A stretch of 61,601 bases of DNA. Source: CAZPGL01 sp964586175. GTDB lineage: Bacteria > Actinomycetota > Acidimicrobiia > Acidimicrobiales > MedAcidi-G1. This document shows, one piece after another, positions 31,599-38,508 of the stretch (positions are counted from its first letter, which is position 1; every line of letters begins with the position of its first letter). The stretch lies in NCBI GenBank assembly GCA_964586175.1, contig CAZPGL010000008.1, positions 1 through 61,601 of the forward strand. Direction: 5' to 3'. A program made the translations under genes and the position numbers. A model generated the notes under the pieces. The model was not told where the DNA came from. It worked only from the letters and a program-made list of their open reading frames with translations, and did no database searches.

Positions 31599-32999
31599 AT
31601 GGCCTGGCCCAACCGCCGGCCGGAGGTGCGCGTACCCGAGGGCGTCCACGGCACGGTGATCGGTACCGACGACGGTTTCCGGGCTGTCGTCGACGCGGGG
31701 GGCGGCATCGTCCCGTCCGGTCGAGGATTCAGGGTCGACTGGTGGATCGGTGCCGACGACCGCTGGCACGACCCGGCAGTCGAGACGGCAGTGCGACAGG
31801 TACGGCCGGGTGCCGCTCCGGTACTCGAGACCCGTCTCCGGGTGCCGGGCGGCGACATCGTGGCCACTGCCTGGGCGGCGCTGGCCGGCGGGTCGGATGG
31901 TCCGGCGGTGGTCGTCGAGCTGGCCAACGAGACCCCTGTTCCGGTCGCCGTCGCCGTCGTCGTGCGCCCGGTCGGCGGGGTGCGCCGGGTCGCCGTCGAC
32001 GGACGACGCCTCATGGCTGATGGAGCGCCGGCCGTCGTCGTCGATCGCGACCCTGGTCGGTTCGCCTTGGCGGCCGACGCCGCCGACCTGGCACCCGTCG
32101 TGACTGGGGGCCGGGCCGTTGAGGACCCGCCGGCACCGGTGGTCGACCGGAAGCGGCGGGCAGGTGGGGCGTTGGTCGTACCCCTCACCCACGGCAGCGG
32201 CCTGCGGTTCGCCGTGCCGGCCCGCGACGGTGCCGGTGCGCCGACCGACCTGCCCGGCGTCGAGCGGGTCACCGCAGGCTGGGCGGCCCACGTGGACCGC
32301 GCCGCGTCGGTCGCTGGTCCTGACGAGCTGGCTGATCCCGTCGGGCCGCTGCTCGTCGACCTGCTCCTGGCCGGACCCGCGCCCGGAGCGGCGGCGACCC
32401 TCGCCGCCTGGGGTCTGCCTCACGAGGCGGCGGCGCGGGTCGACGGCATCGAGGACGCTGCTGCCCTCTGGACCCGGTACCGGGATCCCGCCCCGTTCAC
32501 CGACCACATCGACATCGGGGCACTGGTCCGGGGCGGGGGCCCGCCGGGGGCCGTCGCCTCCCTGGCCGGTTTGTTCGCGGCCCTCGGCGACGACCGGGCG
32601 GCTGCCGATGCCGCGTCGGTCGCCGCCCCGTTCGGCGATGGGCTGCCGACGTCGGGCCCCGGCCTGGCCTTGGCCGACCATCAGCGCCGCCTCGTCGTCG
32701 AGCACGAGGACGGCCTGGCGCTGCTCCCCACGGTGCCCGCGGCCTGGTTGGGTCAGAACCTCGAGGTCCACGATCTGGCGACGACCTGGGGGCGCCTGGG
32801 GTACGCCGTGCGCTGGCACGGTGACCGTCCGGCGCTGCTGTGGGAGTTGGTCGGCCACGACGACCTTCCGGTGACGTTGACCGTTCCCGGCCTGGACCCC
32901 GGATTCTCCACCGCCGACCGGAGCGGCGAGGTGCTGCTGGCCCGGCCCGTCGACGCCGCGCCGGTCGATCCGACCCCGCCCGCCGGCAGCTTCAGTTAG
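31599..32999 (+). CDS. Uncharacterised beta-rich protein cotranscribed with gpsA
   Basis: I do not recognise a family for this 466-residue protein. It has no signal peptide or membrane span. The N-terminal third is rich in predicted strands (VVDAGGGIVPSGRGFRVDWWIG, PVAVAVVVRPVGGVRRVAVDG). The C-terminal part, LALLPTVPAAWLGQNLEVHDLATTWGRLGYAVRWHGDRPALLWELVG, resembles the beta-sandwich tail of some glycoside hydrolases such as rhamnosidases, but no catalytic (alpha/alpha)6 domain is present. The 2-nt spacing to gpsA implies one transcript. A sugar-binding or envelope-related role is speculative. Confidence 0.6.
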   Translation: MAWPNRRPEVRVPEGVHGTVIGTDDGFRAVVDAGGGIVPSGRGFRVDWWIGADDRWHDPAVETAVRQVRPGAAPVLETRLRVPGGDIVATAWAALAGGSDGPAVVVELANETPVPVAVAVVVRPVGGVRRVAVDGRRLMADGAPAVVVDRDPGRFALAADAADLAPVVTGGRAVEDPPAPVVDRKRRAGGALVVPLTHGSGLRFAVPARDGAGAPTDLPGVERVTAGWAAHVDRAASVAGPDELADPVGPLLVDLLLAGPAPGAAATLAAWGLPHEAAARVDGIEDAAALWTRYRDPAPFTDHIDIGALVRGGGPPGAVASLAGLFAALGDDRAAADAASVAAPFGDGLPTSGPGLALADHQRRLVVEHEDGLALLPTVPAAWLGQNLEVHDLATTWGRLGYAVRWHGDRPALLWELVGHDDLPVTLTVPGLDPGFSTADRSGEVLLARPVDAAPVDPTPPAGSFS

Positions 33000-33136
33000 C
33001 GCCAGGCTCCGAGGGCGAACAGCAGCCCGACGGCACCCACCACCCGCAGGCGGCGTGGGGCCTCGACCTGGCGGAACGCACCCTCGGTGGGTTCCGGGCG
33101 CCGACCGCCGATCGATCCGAGCGAGCGGCGCCCCTG

Positions 33137-33217
33137 CACCGAGCCGGCGGAGCCGATGGACAGCACCGAGCCGGCGGAGCCGATGGACAGCACCGAGCCG
33201 GCGGAGCCGATGGACAG
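33137..33217. repeat. 27-bp tandem repeat, three perfect copies, interrupted by an assembly gap
   Basis: The unit (CACCGAGCCGGCGGAGCCGA plus TGGACAG) occurs at 33137, 33164 and 33191 without mismatch and then runs into the N block; a degenerate piece (CCCGATCGACAG) appears just after the gap, so the array is probably longer than shown. It lies in the 494-bp interval 33000-33493 between the gpsA operon and rnhB. On the minus strand the unit would encode LSIGSAGSV in an open frame from GTG 33460 to a stop at 32996, ending in a hydrophobic segment VVGAVGLLFALGAW. Whether that frame is a gene cannot be decided because of the gap. Confidence 0.85.
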
Positions 33218-33317
33218 NNNNNNNNNNNNNNNNNNNNNNNNNNNNNNNNNNNNNNNNNNNNNNNNNNNNNNNNNNNNNNNNNNNNNNNNNNNNNNNNNNN
33301 NNNNNNNNNNNNNNNNN
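33218..33317. other. Assembly gap (100 N)
   Basis: One hundred unknown bases, a conventional scaffold-gap length, inside the tandem-repeat array. The real array length is unknown. Sequence from 33318 to 33481 shows no gene I can support. Confidence 0.98.
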
Positions 33318-33481
33318 CCCGTCGACCCGATCGACAGGACGCTGTGGCTTGAGGCCACGCTCAGCCGGGAGCGGTGGCTCAGCCAGGAGCGGCCCGAGCG
33401 GTGCGGTGGAAGGATCGGTGGAGCCTGGCGGGCAGGCGAGGGGACGGCCACGTCGTCCACGGTAGTCGGCCGGACGCGCCC

Positions 33482-33487
33482 TAGGGT
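33482..33487 (+). promoter_or_regulatory. Leaderless -10 (TAGGGT) of rnhB
   Basis: TAGGGT ends 6 nt before ATG 33494. Confidence 0.55.
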
Positions 33488-33493
33488 CGGCCC

Positions 33494-34192
33494 ATGGCCG
33501 GTCGCCGTCGCATGCGGGCCGCCCTGCGGGGCAAGGCCCCCGGGTTGGCTGCCGAGCGCGCCCTGTGGGCCGCCGGCCACCGGGTCGTCGTCGGCCTCGA
33601 CGAGGTGGGGAAGGGGGCATGGGCCGGACCGCTCACCGTCGGTGCCGTGGTGGCCGACGGCCAGCGCCGCATCACCGGCGTCCGCGACTCCAAGATGCTG
33701 ACCGAGCCGGAACGCGAGGCCATGGTCGACCGCATCACCGGTTGGGCTGTCGCCTGGTCGGTCGGTCATGCGTCCAACGACGAGTGCGACGAACTCGGCA
33801 TGTCCGACGCCCAGCGGCTGGCCGCCCGGCGGGCTCTCGACGGCCTCGGCCTCGCCCCCGACCGGGTCCTGCTCGACGGCCGCTGGGACTTCGTCGGTGG
33901 CGGCATCGCCGACACCATCGTGAAGGGTGACGCCACCAGTCTGTCGATCGCCGCGGCGTCGGTCGTCGCCAAGGTCACCCGAGACCGTCTGCTGCGCGAA
34001 GCCGACGGCGCCCACCCGGGGTACGCCCTGGCCGACAACAAGGGCTATCCGTGTCCCCGTCACCGCGCCGCCCTCGCCGAACGGGGTGCCACCACCTATC
34101 ACCGGCGGTCGTGGGCCTTCATGGACGGGCTTCCGCCGGTCGGTGCTCCCCGACGGGACCGGGCCGACGCCCACCCCCGGCTGTTCGACTGA
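33494..34192 (+). CDS. rnhB: Ribonuclease HII
   Basis: The 232-residue enzyme removes ribonucleotides from DNA-RNA hybrids. Active-site motifs are VVGLDEVGKGAWAGPLTVGAVV (first Asp-Glu pair; the usual DEAGRG is DEVGKG), RDSKMLTEPER, LLDGRWDF with the third carboxylate, and KGDATSLSIAAASVVAKVTRDRLL. NKGYPCPRHRAAL near the C-terminus is conserved. The first 25 residues (AGRRRMRAALRGKAPG) form a basic extension. It stands alone between repeats and a small membrane protein. Confidence 0.95.
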   Translation: MAGRRRMRAALRGKAPGLAAERALWAAGHRVVVGLDEVGKGAWAGPLTVGAVVADGQRRITGVRDSKMLTEPEREAMVDRITGWAVAWSVGHASNDECDELGMSDAQRLAARRALDGLGLAPDRVLLDGRWDFVGGGIADTIVKGDATSLSIAAASVVAKVTRDRLLREADGAHPGYALADNKGYPCPRHRAALAERGATTYHRRSWAFMDGLPPVGAPRRDRADAHPRLFD

Positions 34193-34199
34193 ACCGGTC

Positions 34200-34229
34200 T
34201 TGACGGGACAGGTTTCCGTTCCCTACCGT
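34200..34229 (+). promoter_or_regulatory. Promoter TTGACG-N18-TACCGT
   Basis: A -35 TTGACG at 34200-34205 and a -10 TACCGT at 34224-34229 are separated by 18 bp; the -10 ends 8 nt before GTG 34238. It is one of the few leaderless-type promoters here with a recognisable -35. Confidence 0.6.
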
Positions 34230-34237
34230 GCGCGCCC

Positions 34238-34636
34238 GTGCAACGCGTGACCCGGCTACTCGGGGCGCTCGCCGTCTGGACCGTGATCATCTGGCTGGGC
34301 CGAATCCGGAACGTCGCCGCCGATGAGACGCTGTCCGACCTGGGTCGGATCTGGCGTCTGGTGCTGGCCGTCCAGTTCCTGGCCCTGGCGGCCCTGTCGG
34401 TGGCCGTCGTCGCCGGCTGGTGGCGCAACCACCCGGTCGGGTCCACCCGCTTCGTTACCGTGTTCTGCCTGTGGACCATGGGTTTCTGGGCCGTGCGGGG
34501 CCTCGGCATGCTCTTCGCCGACCACGATGCGCAGTTCAAGCTCGTCCATTCCCTGCTCGCCGCGGTGTCGATCGGCCTGGCCGGCTGGCTCTACCGCGAG
34601 GACCGCGAGGTCATGCGGGCCGCCCCGTCCGAATGA
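34238..34636 (+). CDS. Small multipass membrane protein of unknown function
   Basis: The 132-residue protein has about four transmembrane segments: LLGALAVWTVIIWLGRI at the N-terminus, LVLAVQFLALAALSVAVVAGWW, RFVTVFCLWTMGFWAVRGLGML and LLAAVSIGLAGWLYRED. It has no catalytic motif I recognise. The GTG start matches the leaderless promoter. It is followed 44 nt later by the Nfu_N-domain gene, which has its own -10. Inner-membrane location is the only safe statement. Confidence 0.65.
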   Translation: MQRVTRLLGALAVWTVIIWLGRIRNVAADETLSDLGRIWRLVLAVQFLALAALSVAVVAGWWRNHPVGSTRFVTVFCLWTMGFWAVRGLGMLFADHDAQFKLVHSLLAAVSIGLAGWLYREDREVMRAAPSE

Positions 34637-34665
34637 GCCGGGCAGGCGGTCGGGGCGACAACCGC

Positions 34666-34671
34666 TAGCCT
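34666..34671 (+). promoter_or_regulatory. -10 element (TAGCCT)
   Basis: TAGCCT ends 9 nt before ATG 34681. The same hexamer and spacing occur before the nucleoside ABC ATPase (56150-56155). Confidence 0.5.
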
Positions 34672-34680
34672 GACGCCACC

Positions 34681-35010
34681 ATGGGCCAGCCGATCACCGT
34701 CGTCTCCAAGCCGTCGTCCCGAGCCGGGATCGCCCGCTACGAGATCAACCGCAACCTCACCGGCATGGGTCACGAGCGCTACCGCGCCGGTGACGACATC
34801 CTCGGCGACACCCCGGCCGACGAGCTGGCCCGCCGGCTGTTCGCTCGGGGCGGTATCGACGGTGTCCACCTGAACGCCAACATGATTACCGTCGAGTTGG
34901 CCGCCTCCGGCGACGAAGGCATCGCCGACCTCATCGCCGACCTCCACCTCTACTACGTCGAGGGTGTCGAGGTGCCGAGCGACGAGGAGCTGATGGGCGA
35001 GGCCGGCTGA
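34681..35010 (+). CDS. Nfu/NifU N-terminal domain protein
   Basis: The 109-residue single-domain protein matches the Nfu N-terminal fold: ITVVSKPSSRAGIARYEINRNLTG followed by TPADELARRLFARGGIDGVHLNANMITVELAA, in which the last strand corresponds to the conserved FiTVt segment. It lacks the CxxC Fe-S scaffold domain that follows in full-length Nfu, so it probably does not assemble clusters itself. Stand-alone copies occur in several bacterial lineages with unknown role. Soluble and cytoplasmic. Confidence 0.75.
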   Translation: MGQPITVVSKPSSRAGIARYEINRNLTGMGHERYRAGDDILGDTPADELARRLFARGGIDGVHLNANMITVELAASGDEGIADLIADLHLYYVEGVEVPSDEELMGEAG

Positions 35011-35041
35011 CGCCGACCTCACCCGCCGGATCGCCCATGGG

Positions 35042-35200
35042 TACCCCGGGCCGAGTGTCGGCATGGCATCGACGGCGTTCTGGGTCGATCCGGTCGAGGA
35101 TCTGCACGCCGTGGTTCTGACCCAACTGGTGCCGTCCAGCGTGCACGTCTCGCTGCGCTGGGACCTGCGGGCCCTGGTCAACGCCGCCCTCGTGGACTGA
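35042..35200 (+). pseudogene. Beta-lactamase/serine-hydrolase C-terminal remnant
   Basis: The frame reads YPGPSVGMASTAFWVDPVED then LHAVVLTQLVPSSVHVSLRW and ends LRALVNAALVD before TGA 35200. This matches the last 45-50 residues of class C beta-lactamase-type serine hydrolases (GG-x-tFWvDP-edl-xvvxxTQ-xPs-xxxLRxdLrxLVxxAl). No SxxK or YxN motif is present: the frame upstream is closed by a TGA at 34991 inside the Nfu_N gene. It is best read as a fossil left by a deletion that brought the Nfu_N and TrmH genes together; ATG 35063 could still give a 45-residue peptide. Confidence 0.65.
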
Positions 35201-35205
35201 GCCCG

Positions 35206-35838
35206 GTGTCCGTGGAGACGCCCGGCGATCCGCCCGCCGAGTCAGTGGGCGTCGGCCCCCATCCCGAACCCTGGCCCGACGACCCGAGGCTCGACCCGGT
35301 CCTGCTGGCTGAGGGGGACCGCCGCAACGTGGCCGACCGCTACCGCTACTGGACCGTCGAGGCAATCGTGGCCGACCTGGACCGGCGCCGGCACCCGTTC
35401 CACGTGGCCATCGAGAACTGGGATCACGACCTCAACATCGGCACCGTCGTCCGCAACGCCAACGCCTTCCTGGCCGCCGGCGTGCACATCGTGGGCCGCC
35501 GACGCTGGAACCGTCGGGGGGCCATGGTCACCGACCGGTACCAGCATGTGCACTACCACCCGACGATCGCCGGCCTGCTGGCCTGGGCCGAAGGGGAGGG
35601 GCTGCCGGTCGTCGGCATCGACAACCTGCCCGGCTCGGTCCCTCTCGAGACCACCGACCTGCCCGAGCGGTGCGTGTTCTTGTTCGGCCAGGAGGGGCCG
35701 GGCCTGTCAGCCGATGCCCGGGCGGCCGTGGCCATGGTGTGCTCGATCGCCCAGTACGGCTCGACCCGGTCGATCAACGCTGGGGTGGCGTCGGGCATCG
35801 CCATGCACGCCTGGGTTCGCCGCCACGGTGGCCGGTAA
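35206..35838 (+). CDS. TrmH/SpoU family RNA methyltransferase
   Basis: The 210-residue SPOUT enzyme transfers methyl from S-adenosylmethionine to ribose 2'-OH of RNA. The three SpoU motifs are NIGTVVRNANAFLAAGVHIVG, VFLFGQEGPGLSADA and QYGSTRSINAGVASGIAMHAW, the last forming the trefoil knot. The Pro-rich N-terminus of about 60 residues precedes the catalytic domain. RNA target (tRNA or rRNA) cannot be told. It begins 5 nt after the beta-lactamase fossil; no separate RBS is evident. Confidence 0.9.
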   Translation: MSVETPGDPPAESVGVGPHPEPWPDDPRLDPVLLAEGDRRNVADRYRYWTVEAIVADLDRRRHPFHVAIENWDHDLNIGTVVRNANAFLAAGVHIVGRRRWNRRGAMVTDRYQHVHYHPTIAGLLAWAEGEGLPVVGIDNLPGSVPLETTDLPERCVFLFGQEGPGLSADARAAVAMVCSIAQYGSTRSINAGVASGIAMHAWVRRHGGR

Positions 35839-35886
35839 CGTGACGTCCCGTCGCGGCCGGATCGGCCGCCCCCGTCGAGGAGTCCC

Positions 35887-36390
35887 GTGCCCGTCCGTCG
35901 CATCATCGCTGTGCTCATCGCCGCTCTCATCGCCGCTCTCGCCGTGAGCGCGTGCAGCGGGTCGTCCGGGTCGACGCCGACCACGACGGCGGCTCCGGCC
36001 ACCACTGCCGCCCCCACGACCACCGCCCCGGCCACCACTGCCGCCCCCACGACCACCGTCCCGACCACCGTCCCGGCCACCACGGCGGCCCCCTCGACCA
36101 CCGTGGCGCCCACGACGACCGCCGACCCGGGTCACGCCATCCACATCGAGGTCGTCGACGGCCACCCGGTCGACGGGCTGCAGCGGGTCGACGTGCCCCT
36201 CGGCGCCGAGGTGACCATCACCCTGGTCGTCGACCACGCCGACGAGTTCCACCTGCACGCCTACGACCTGCGGGCCGACCTGTCGCCCGGTGTGTCGACC
36301 GCGCTGGAGTTCACGGCCGAGATCCCCGGGGTCTTCGAGGGGGAGTTGCACCACGACGGGCTGGTCGTGTTGGCCCTCACCGTGTCGTGA
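35887..36390 (+). CDS. Lipoprotein with Thr/Pro-rich linker and cupredoxin-like domain
   Basis: The 167-residue secreted lipoprotein has a signal peptide RRIIAVLIAALIAALAV and lipobox VSAC at about residue 23. A linker of repeated TTTAAP/TTVP units spans residues 29-80 and should hold the domain away from the membrane. The C-terminal domain (IHIEVVDGHPVDGLQRVDV onward, with PGVFEGELHHDG) has the cupredoxin-like strand order, but the usual Cys ligand of type I copper is absent. GAGGAG precedes GTG 35887. Its stop overlaps the next gene's start, so it works with that membrane protein. Confidence 0.75.
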   Translation: MPVRRIIAVLIAALIAALAVSACSGSSGSTPTTTAAPATTAAPTTTAPATTAAPTTTVPTTVPATTAAPSTTVAPTTTADPGHAIHIEVVDGHPVDGLQRVDVPLGAEVTITLVVDHADEFHLHAYDLRADLSPGVSTALEFTAEIPGVFEGELHHDGLVVLALTVS

Positions 36391-37694
36391 CCGGCGCCGC
36401 CGTCACCCTGGCCCACGGGGTGGGCGGACGGGGCGACCTGCCGATCCCGGCGTGGACCGCCGGGTGGAGCGGGGCCGTCGTGCTCGCCGTGTCGTTCGCC
36501 GTCCTCGGGATGTCGTGGCGCCGACCCCGCCTCCGGGCCCTGGCCGCCGGCCGGGCCCTGCCCGGCCTCGGAGCGCCGGCCGCCGTCGCCGGATGGGTGC
36601 TGCGCCTCGCCGTGCTGGCCCTGGCCGTCGTGGTCGTCACCGCCGGGTTCGTCGGGCGCGACACCACCACGGCCAACCTGGCCCCGGTCACCGTCTACGT
36701 CATGCTCTGGGTCGGCGTGCCGCTCACGTCGGCGCTGCTCGGCCCATGGTGGCGGGCCGTGAGCCCGTTCGAGACGGTGGGGCGGATGGTCGACGGGGTC
36801 CGTCGTCGCACTCCGGCCGAGGCGCCGGGCTGGCTGTCGTCGGGGTGGGTGGCCCTGGTGCCGATCAGTGGCTTCCATTGGCTGGAGCTGGCCTACCACG
36901 ACGGCGCCAGCCCCCGGGTCCTCGGCTGGTGGGCGCTGCTCTACACATCGGGGCTGGTCGTCCTGGCATGGCGGTTCGGATGGGCCTCGGCCCGCAAGGC
37001 CGAGTGCTTCGGGGTGCTGTTCGACATGGTCGCCGCCATGGCGCCGGTGCATCGGGAAGCCGACGGCCGCTGGCGTCTGCGGGCCCCGTTCGTTGGGGTG
37101 GCCGACCTCGACACCTCGCCGGCCCAGGTGGCCGTCCTGCTGGCCGCCGTCGGCGGCACGGCGTTCGACGGGGTGTCCCGGACCTCCTGGTGGGGCGACC
37201 TGGCGGTGGGTCGCACCGGCTGGGACCTCACCGTGTTCCGGAGCGTGGGTCTGGTCTGGGTGGCCATGGTCGTCGGCGTGGCCTTCCACTTCGCCGGACG
37301 GATGGGCGGCCGGCTCACCGGGGACACCGGGTTCGCCACCCGGTTCGGCGCCTCCCTGGTGCCCATCCTCATCGGGTACGACCTGGCCCACTACTTCTCG
37401 CTGCTGCTGCTCGAGGGGCAGGGGTTCCGGGCCCGGCTCTCGGACCCGTACGGGCGGGGGTGGGATCTCTTCGGCACGGTCACCGATCCGATCGACTGGA
37501 CGCTGGTGTCGACCACGACCGTGGGCTGGATCCAGATCGGAGCCATCGTCGGCGGGCACCTGGTGGCGGTGGTGGTGGCCCACGACCGCTCGGTCGAACT
37601 GTGGAAGCCGGCCACCGCGCTGCGCAGCCAGTACACCATGCTGGCCGTGATGGCCGCCTACACGGTGGCCGGCCTGGTGCTGCTCACCGGCTGA
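36387..37694 (+). CDS. Multipass membrane protein partner of the cupredoxin-like lipoprotein
   Basis: The 435-residue protein has about ten hydrophobic segments and begins AAVTLAHGVGGRGDLPIPAW, where AHGxGGRxDLPxP is a conserved opening in a family of actinobacterial membrane proteins sometimes labelled fenitrothion hydrolase in databases. I see no hydrolase motif and would not use that name. Other landmarks are VMLWVGVPLTSALLGPWWRAVSPFETV and GYDLAHYFSLLLLEGQGF; the latter His/Asp pattern lies within the membrane. GTG 36387 overlaps the lipoprotein stop. The pair may handle copper or an electron-transfer step at the membrane; that is speculation. Confidence 0.7.
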   Translation: MTGAAVTLAHGVGGRGDLPIPAWTAGWSGAVVLAVSFAVLGMSWRRPRLRALAAGRALPGLGAPAAVAGWVLRLAVLALAVVVVTAGFVGRDTTTANLAPVTVYVMLWVGVPLTSALLGPWWRAVSPFETVGRMVDGVRRRTPAEAPGWLSSGWVALVPISGFHWLELAYHDGASPRVLGWWALLYTSGLVVLAWRFGWASARKAECFGVLFDMVAAMAPVHREADGRWRLRAPFVGVADLDTSPAQVAVLLAAVGGTAFDGVSRTSWWGDLAVGRTGWDLTVFRSVGLVWVAMVVGVAFHFAGRMGGRLTGDTGFATRFGASLVPILIGYDLAHYFSLLLLEGQGFRARLSDPYGRGWDLFGTVTDPIDWTLVSTTTVGWIQIGAIVGGHLVAVVVAHDRSVELWKPATALRSQYTMLAVMAAYTVAGLVLLTG

Positions 37695-37704
37695 CCGGCC
37701 GCGC

Positions 37705-37733
37705 TTGCCAGTATCGAACATATGTTCGATACT
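37705..37733 (+). promoter_or_regulatory. imuA promoter TTGCCA-N17-GATACT
   Basis: The -35 TTGCCA (37705-37710) and -10 GATACT (37728-37733) have ideal 17-bp spacing, and the -10 ends 7 nt before ATG 37741, so the message is probably leaderless. Both hexamers are embedded in or touch the LexA palindrome. Confidence 0.7.
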
Positions 37734-37736
37734 GGC
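37707..37736. promoter_or_regulatory. LexA SOS box (perfect 30-bp palindrome)
   Basis: The core TCGAACATATGTTCGA fits the Gram-positive/actinobacterial LexA consensus (CGAAC-N4-GTTCG), and the dyad extends perfectly to 15-bp arms (GCCAGTATCGAACAT and its complement). LexA bound here would block both promoter hexamers, giving tight damage-inducible control of imuA-imuB. Confidence 0.92.
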
Positions 37737-37740
37737 GGGG

Positions 37741-38508
37741 ATGGCCCTTCCGCTCCTCCGGCTGCCCCGTTCGCTGCTCGCCGATCCCGAGCCGTTCGGC
37801 GACGTGGCCCCCGTGGCCCCCACGGCCCCGGGGCCGCGGCCGGTGCCCGACCTGGGGTCGGTGGCCCGGCGCACCCGCCCCACCGTCCTGGCCGGCGACC
37901 GGACCCTGCCGGTCCATCCCGTGCTGTCCGGGTTGCTGCCCGACGGGCTGTGCCGGGGAACGGTCGTCCAGGTTGCCGGCGCCCCGGGGGCCGGCTCCCG
38001 GTCGCTGGTGCTGGTGCTGCTGGCCGAGGCCACCGCCGCCGGGTCGTGGGCCGGGGTCGTGGGTGATCCCGACCTGGGGCTGGCCGCGGCTGCCGAGGCC
38101 GGGGTGGCCCTGCGGCGCCTGGCCCTGGTCGACGCCCCCGGCCCGGCTGCCTGGGGCCGGGTGGTCGGCACCCTGGTCGGTGCCCTGGACCTGGTGGTGG
38201 TCGCCCCCCGGCACCGGGTGCCGGCCGCCCAGGCCCGCCGGCTGGCCGTCCGGGCCCGGGAGCGGGGGACGGTGGTGGTCCAGACGGGTGCCGAGCGGTG
38301 GCCGGGTCCCGTCGACCTGCGGCTGACCGTCTCGGACGGGGTGTGGGAGGGGCCGGGCCCCGACCACGGCCGCCTGCTGGCCCGCCGGGTCACGGTCGCC
38401 GCCACCGGCCGGGGGGCTGCAGCCCGGTCTCGCACGGCGACGCTGCTGGTGCCGGGCCCCGGGGGGGCGCCAGTGTCCGTCGGTCCGAACCGGCCGGACC
38501 AGGCGTGA
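37741..38508 (+). CDS. imuA: ImuA' (RecA-like component of the SOS mutasome)
   Basis: The 255-residue protein is a degenerate RecA/SulA-like ATPase-fold protein. GLCRGTVVQVAGAPGAGSRSLVLVLLAEA is the position of the Walker A loop, here GAPGAGSR rather than GxxxxGKS/T, so ATP binding is doubtful, as in actinobacterial ImuA'. Later AWGRVVGTLVGALDLVVVAP sits at the Walker B region. In mycobacteria ImuA' and ImuB recruit the polymerase DnaE2 to the beta clamp for mutagenic translesion synthesis. GTGA overlap couples it to imuB. ATG 37741 is fixed by the promoter. Confidence 0.85.
   Translation: MALPLLRLPRSLLADPEPFGDVAPVAPTAPGPRPVPDLGSVARRTRPTVLAGDRTLPVHPVLSGLLPDGLCRGTVVQVAGAPGAGSRSLVLVLLAEATAAGSWAGVVGDPDLGLAAAAEAGVALRRLALVDAPGPAAWGRVVGTLVGALDLVVVAPRHRVPAAQARRLAVRARERGTVVVQTGAERWPGPVDLRLTVSDGVWEGPGPDHGRLLARRVTVAATGRGAAARSRTATLLVPGPGGAPVSVGPNRPDQA

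Noticed and set aside
33137..33217. CRISPR-like array
   Set aside because: The units are contiguous perfect tandem copies without spacers, and no cas gene is nearby.
36387..37694. Fenitrothion hydrolase assignment for the membrane protein
   Set aside because: The opening motif resembles proteins carrying that label, but no hydrolytic residues are visible and the context does not support it.
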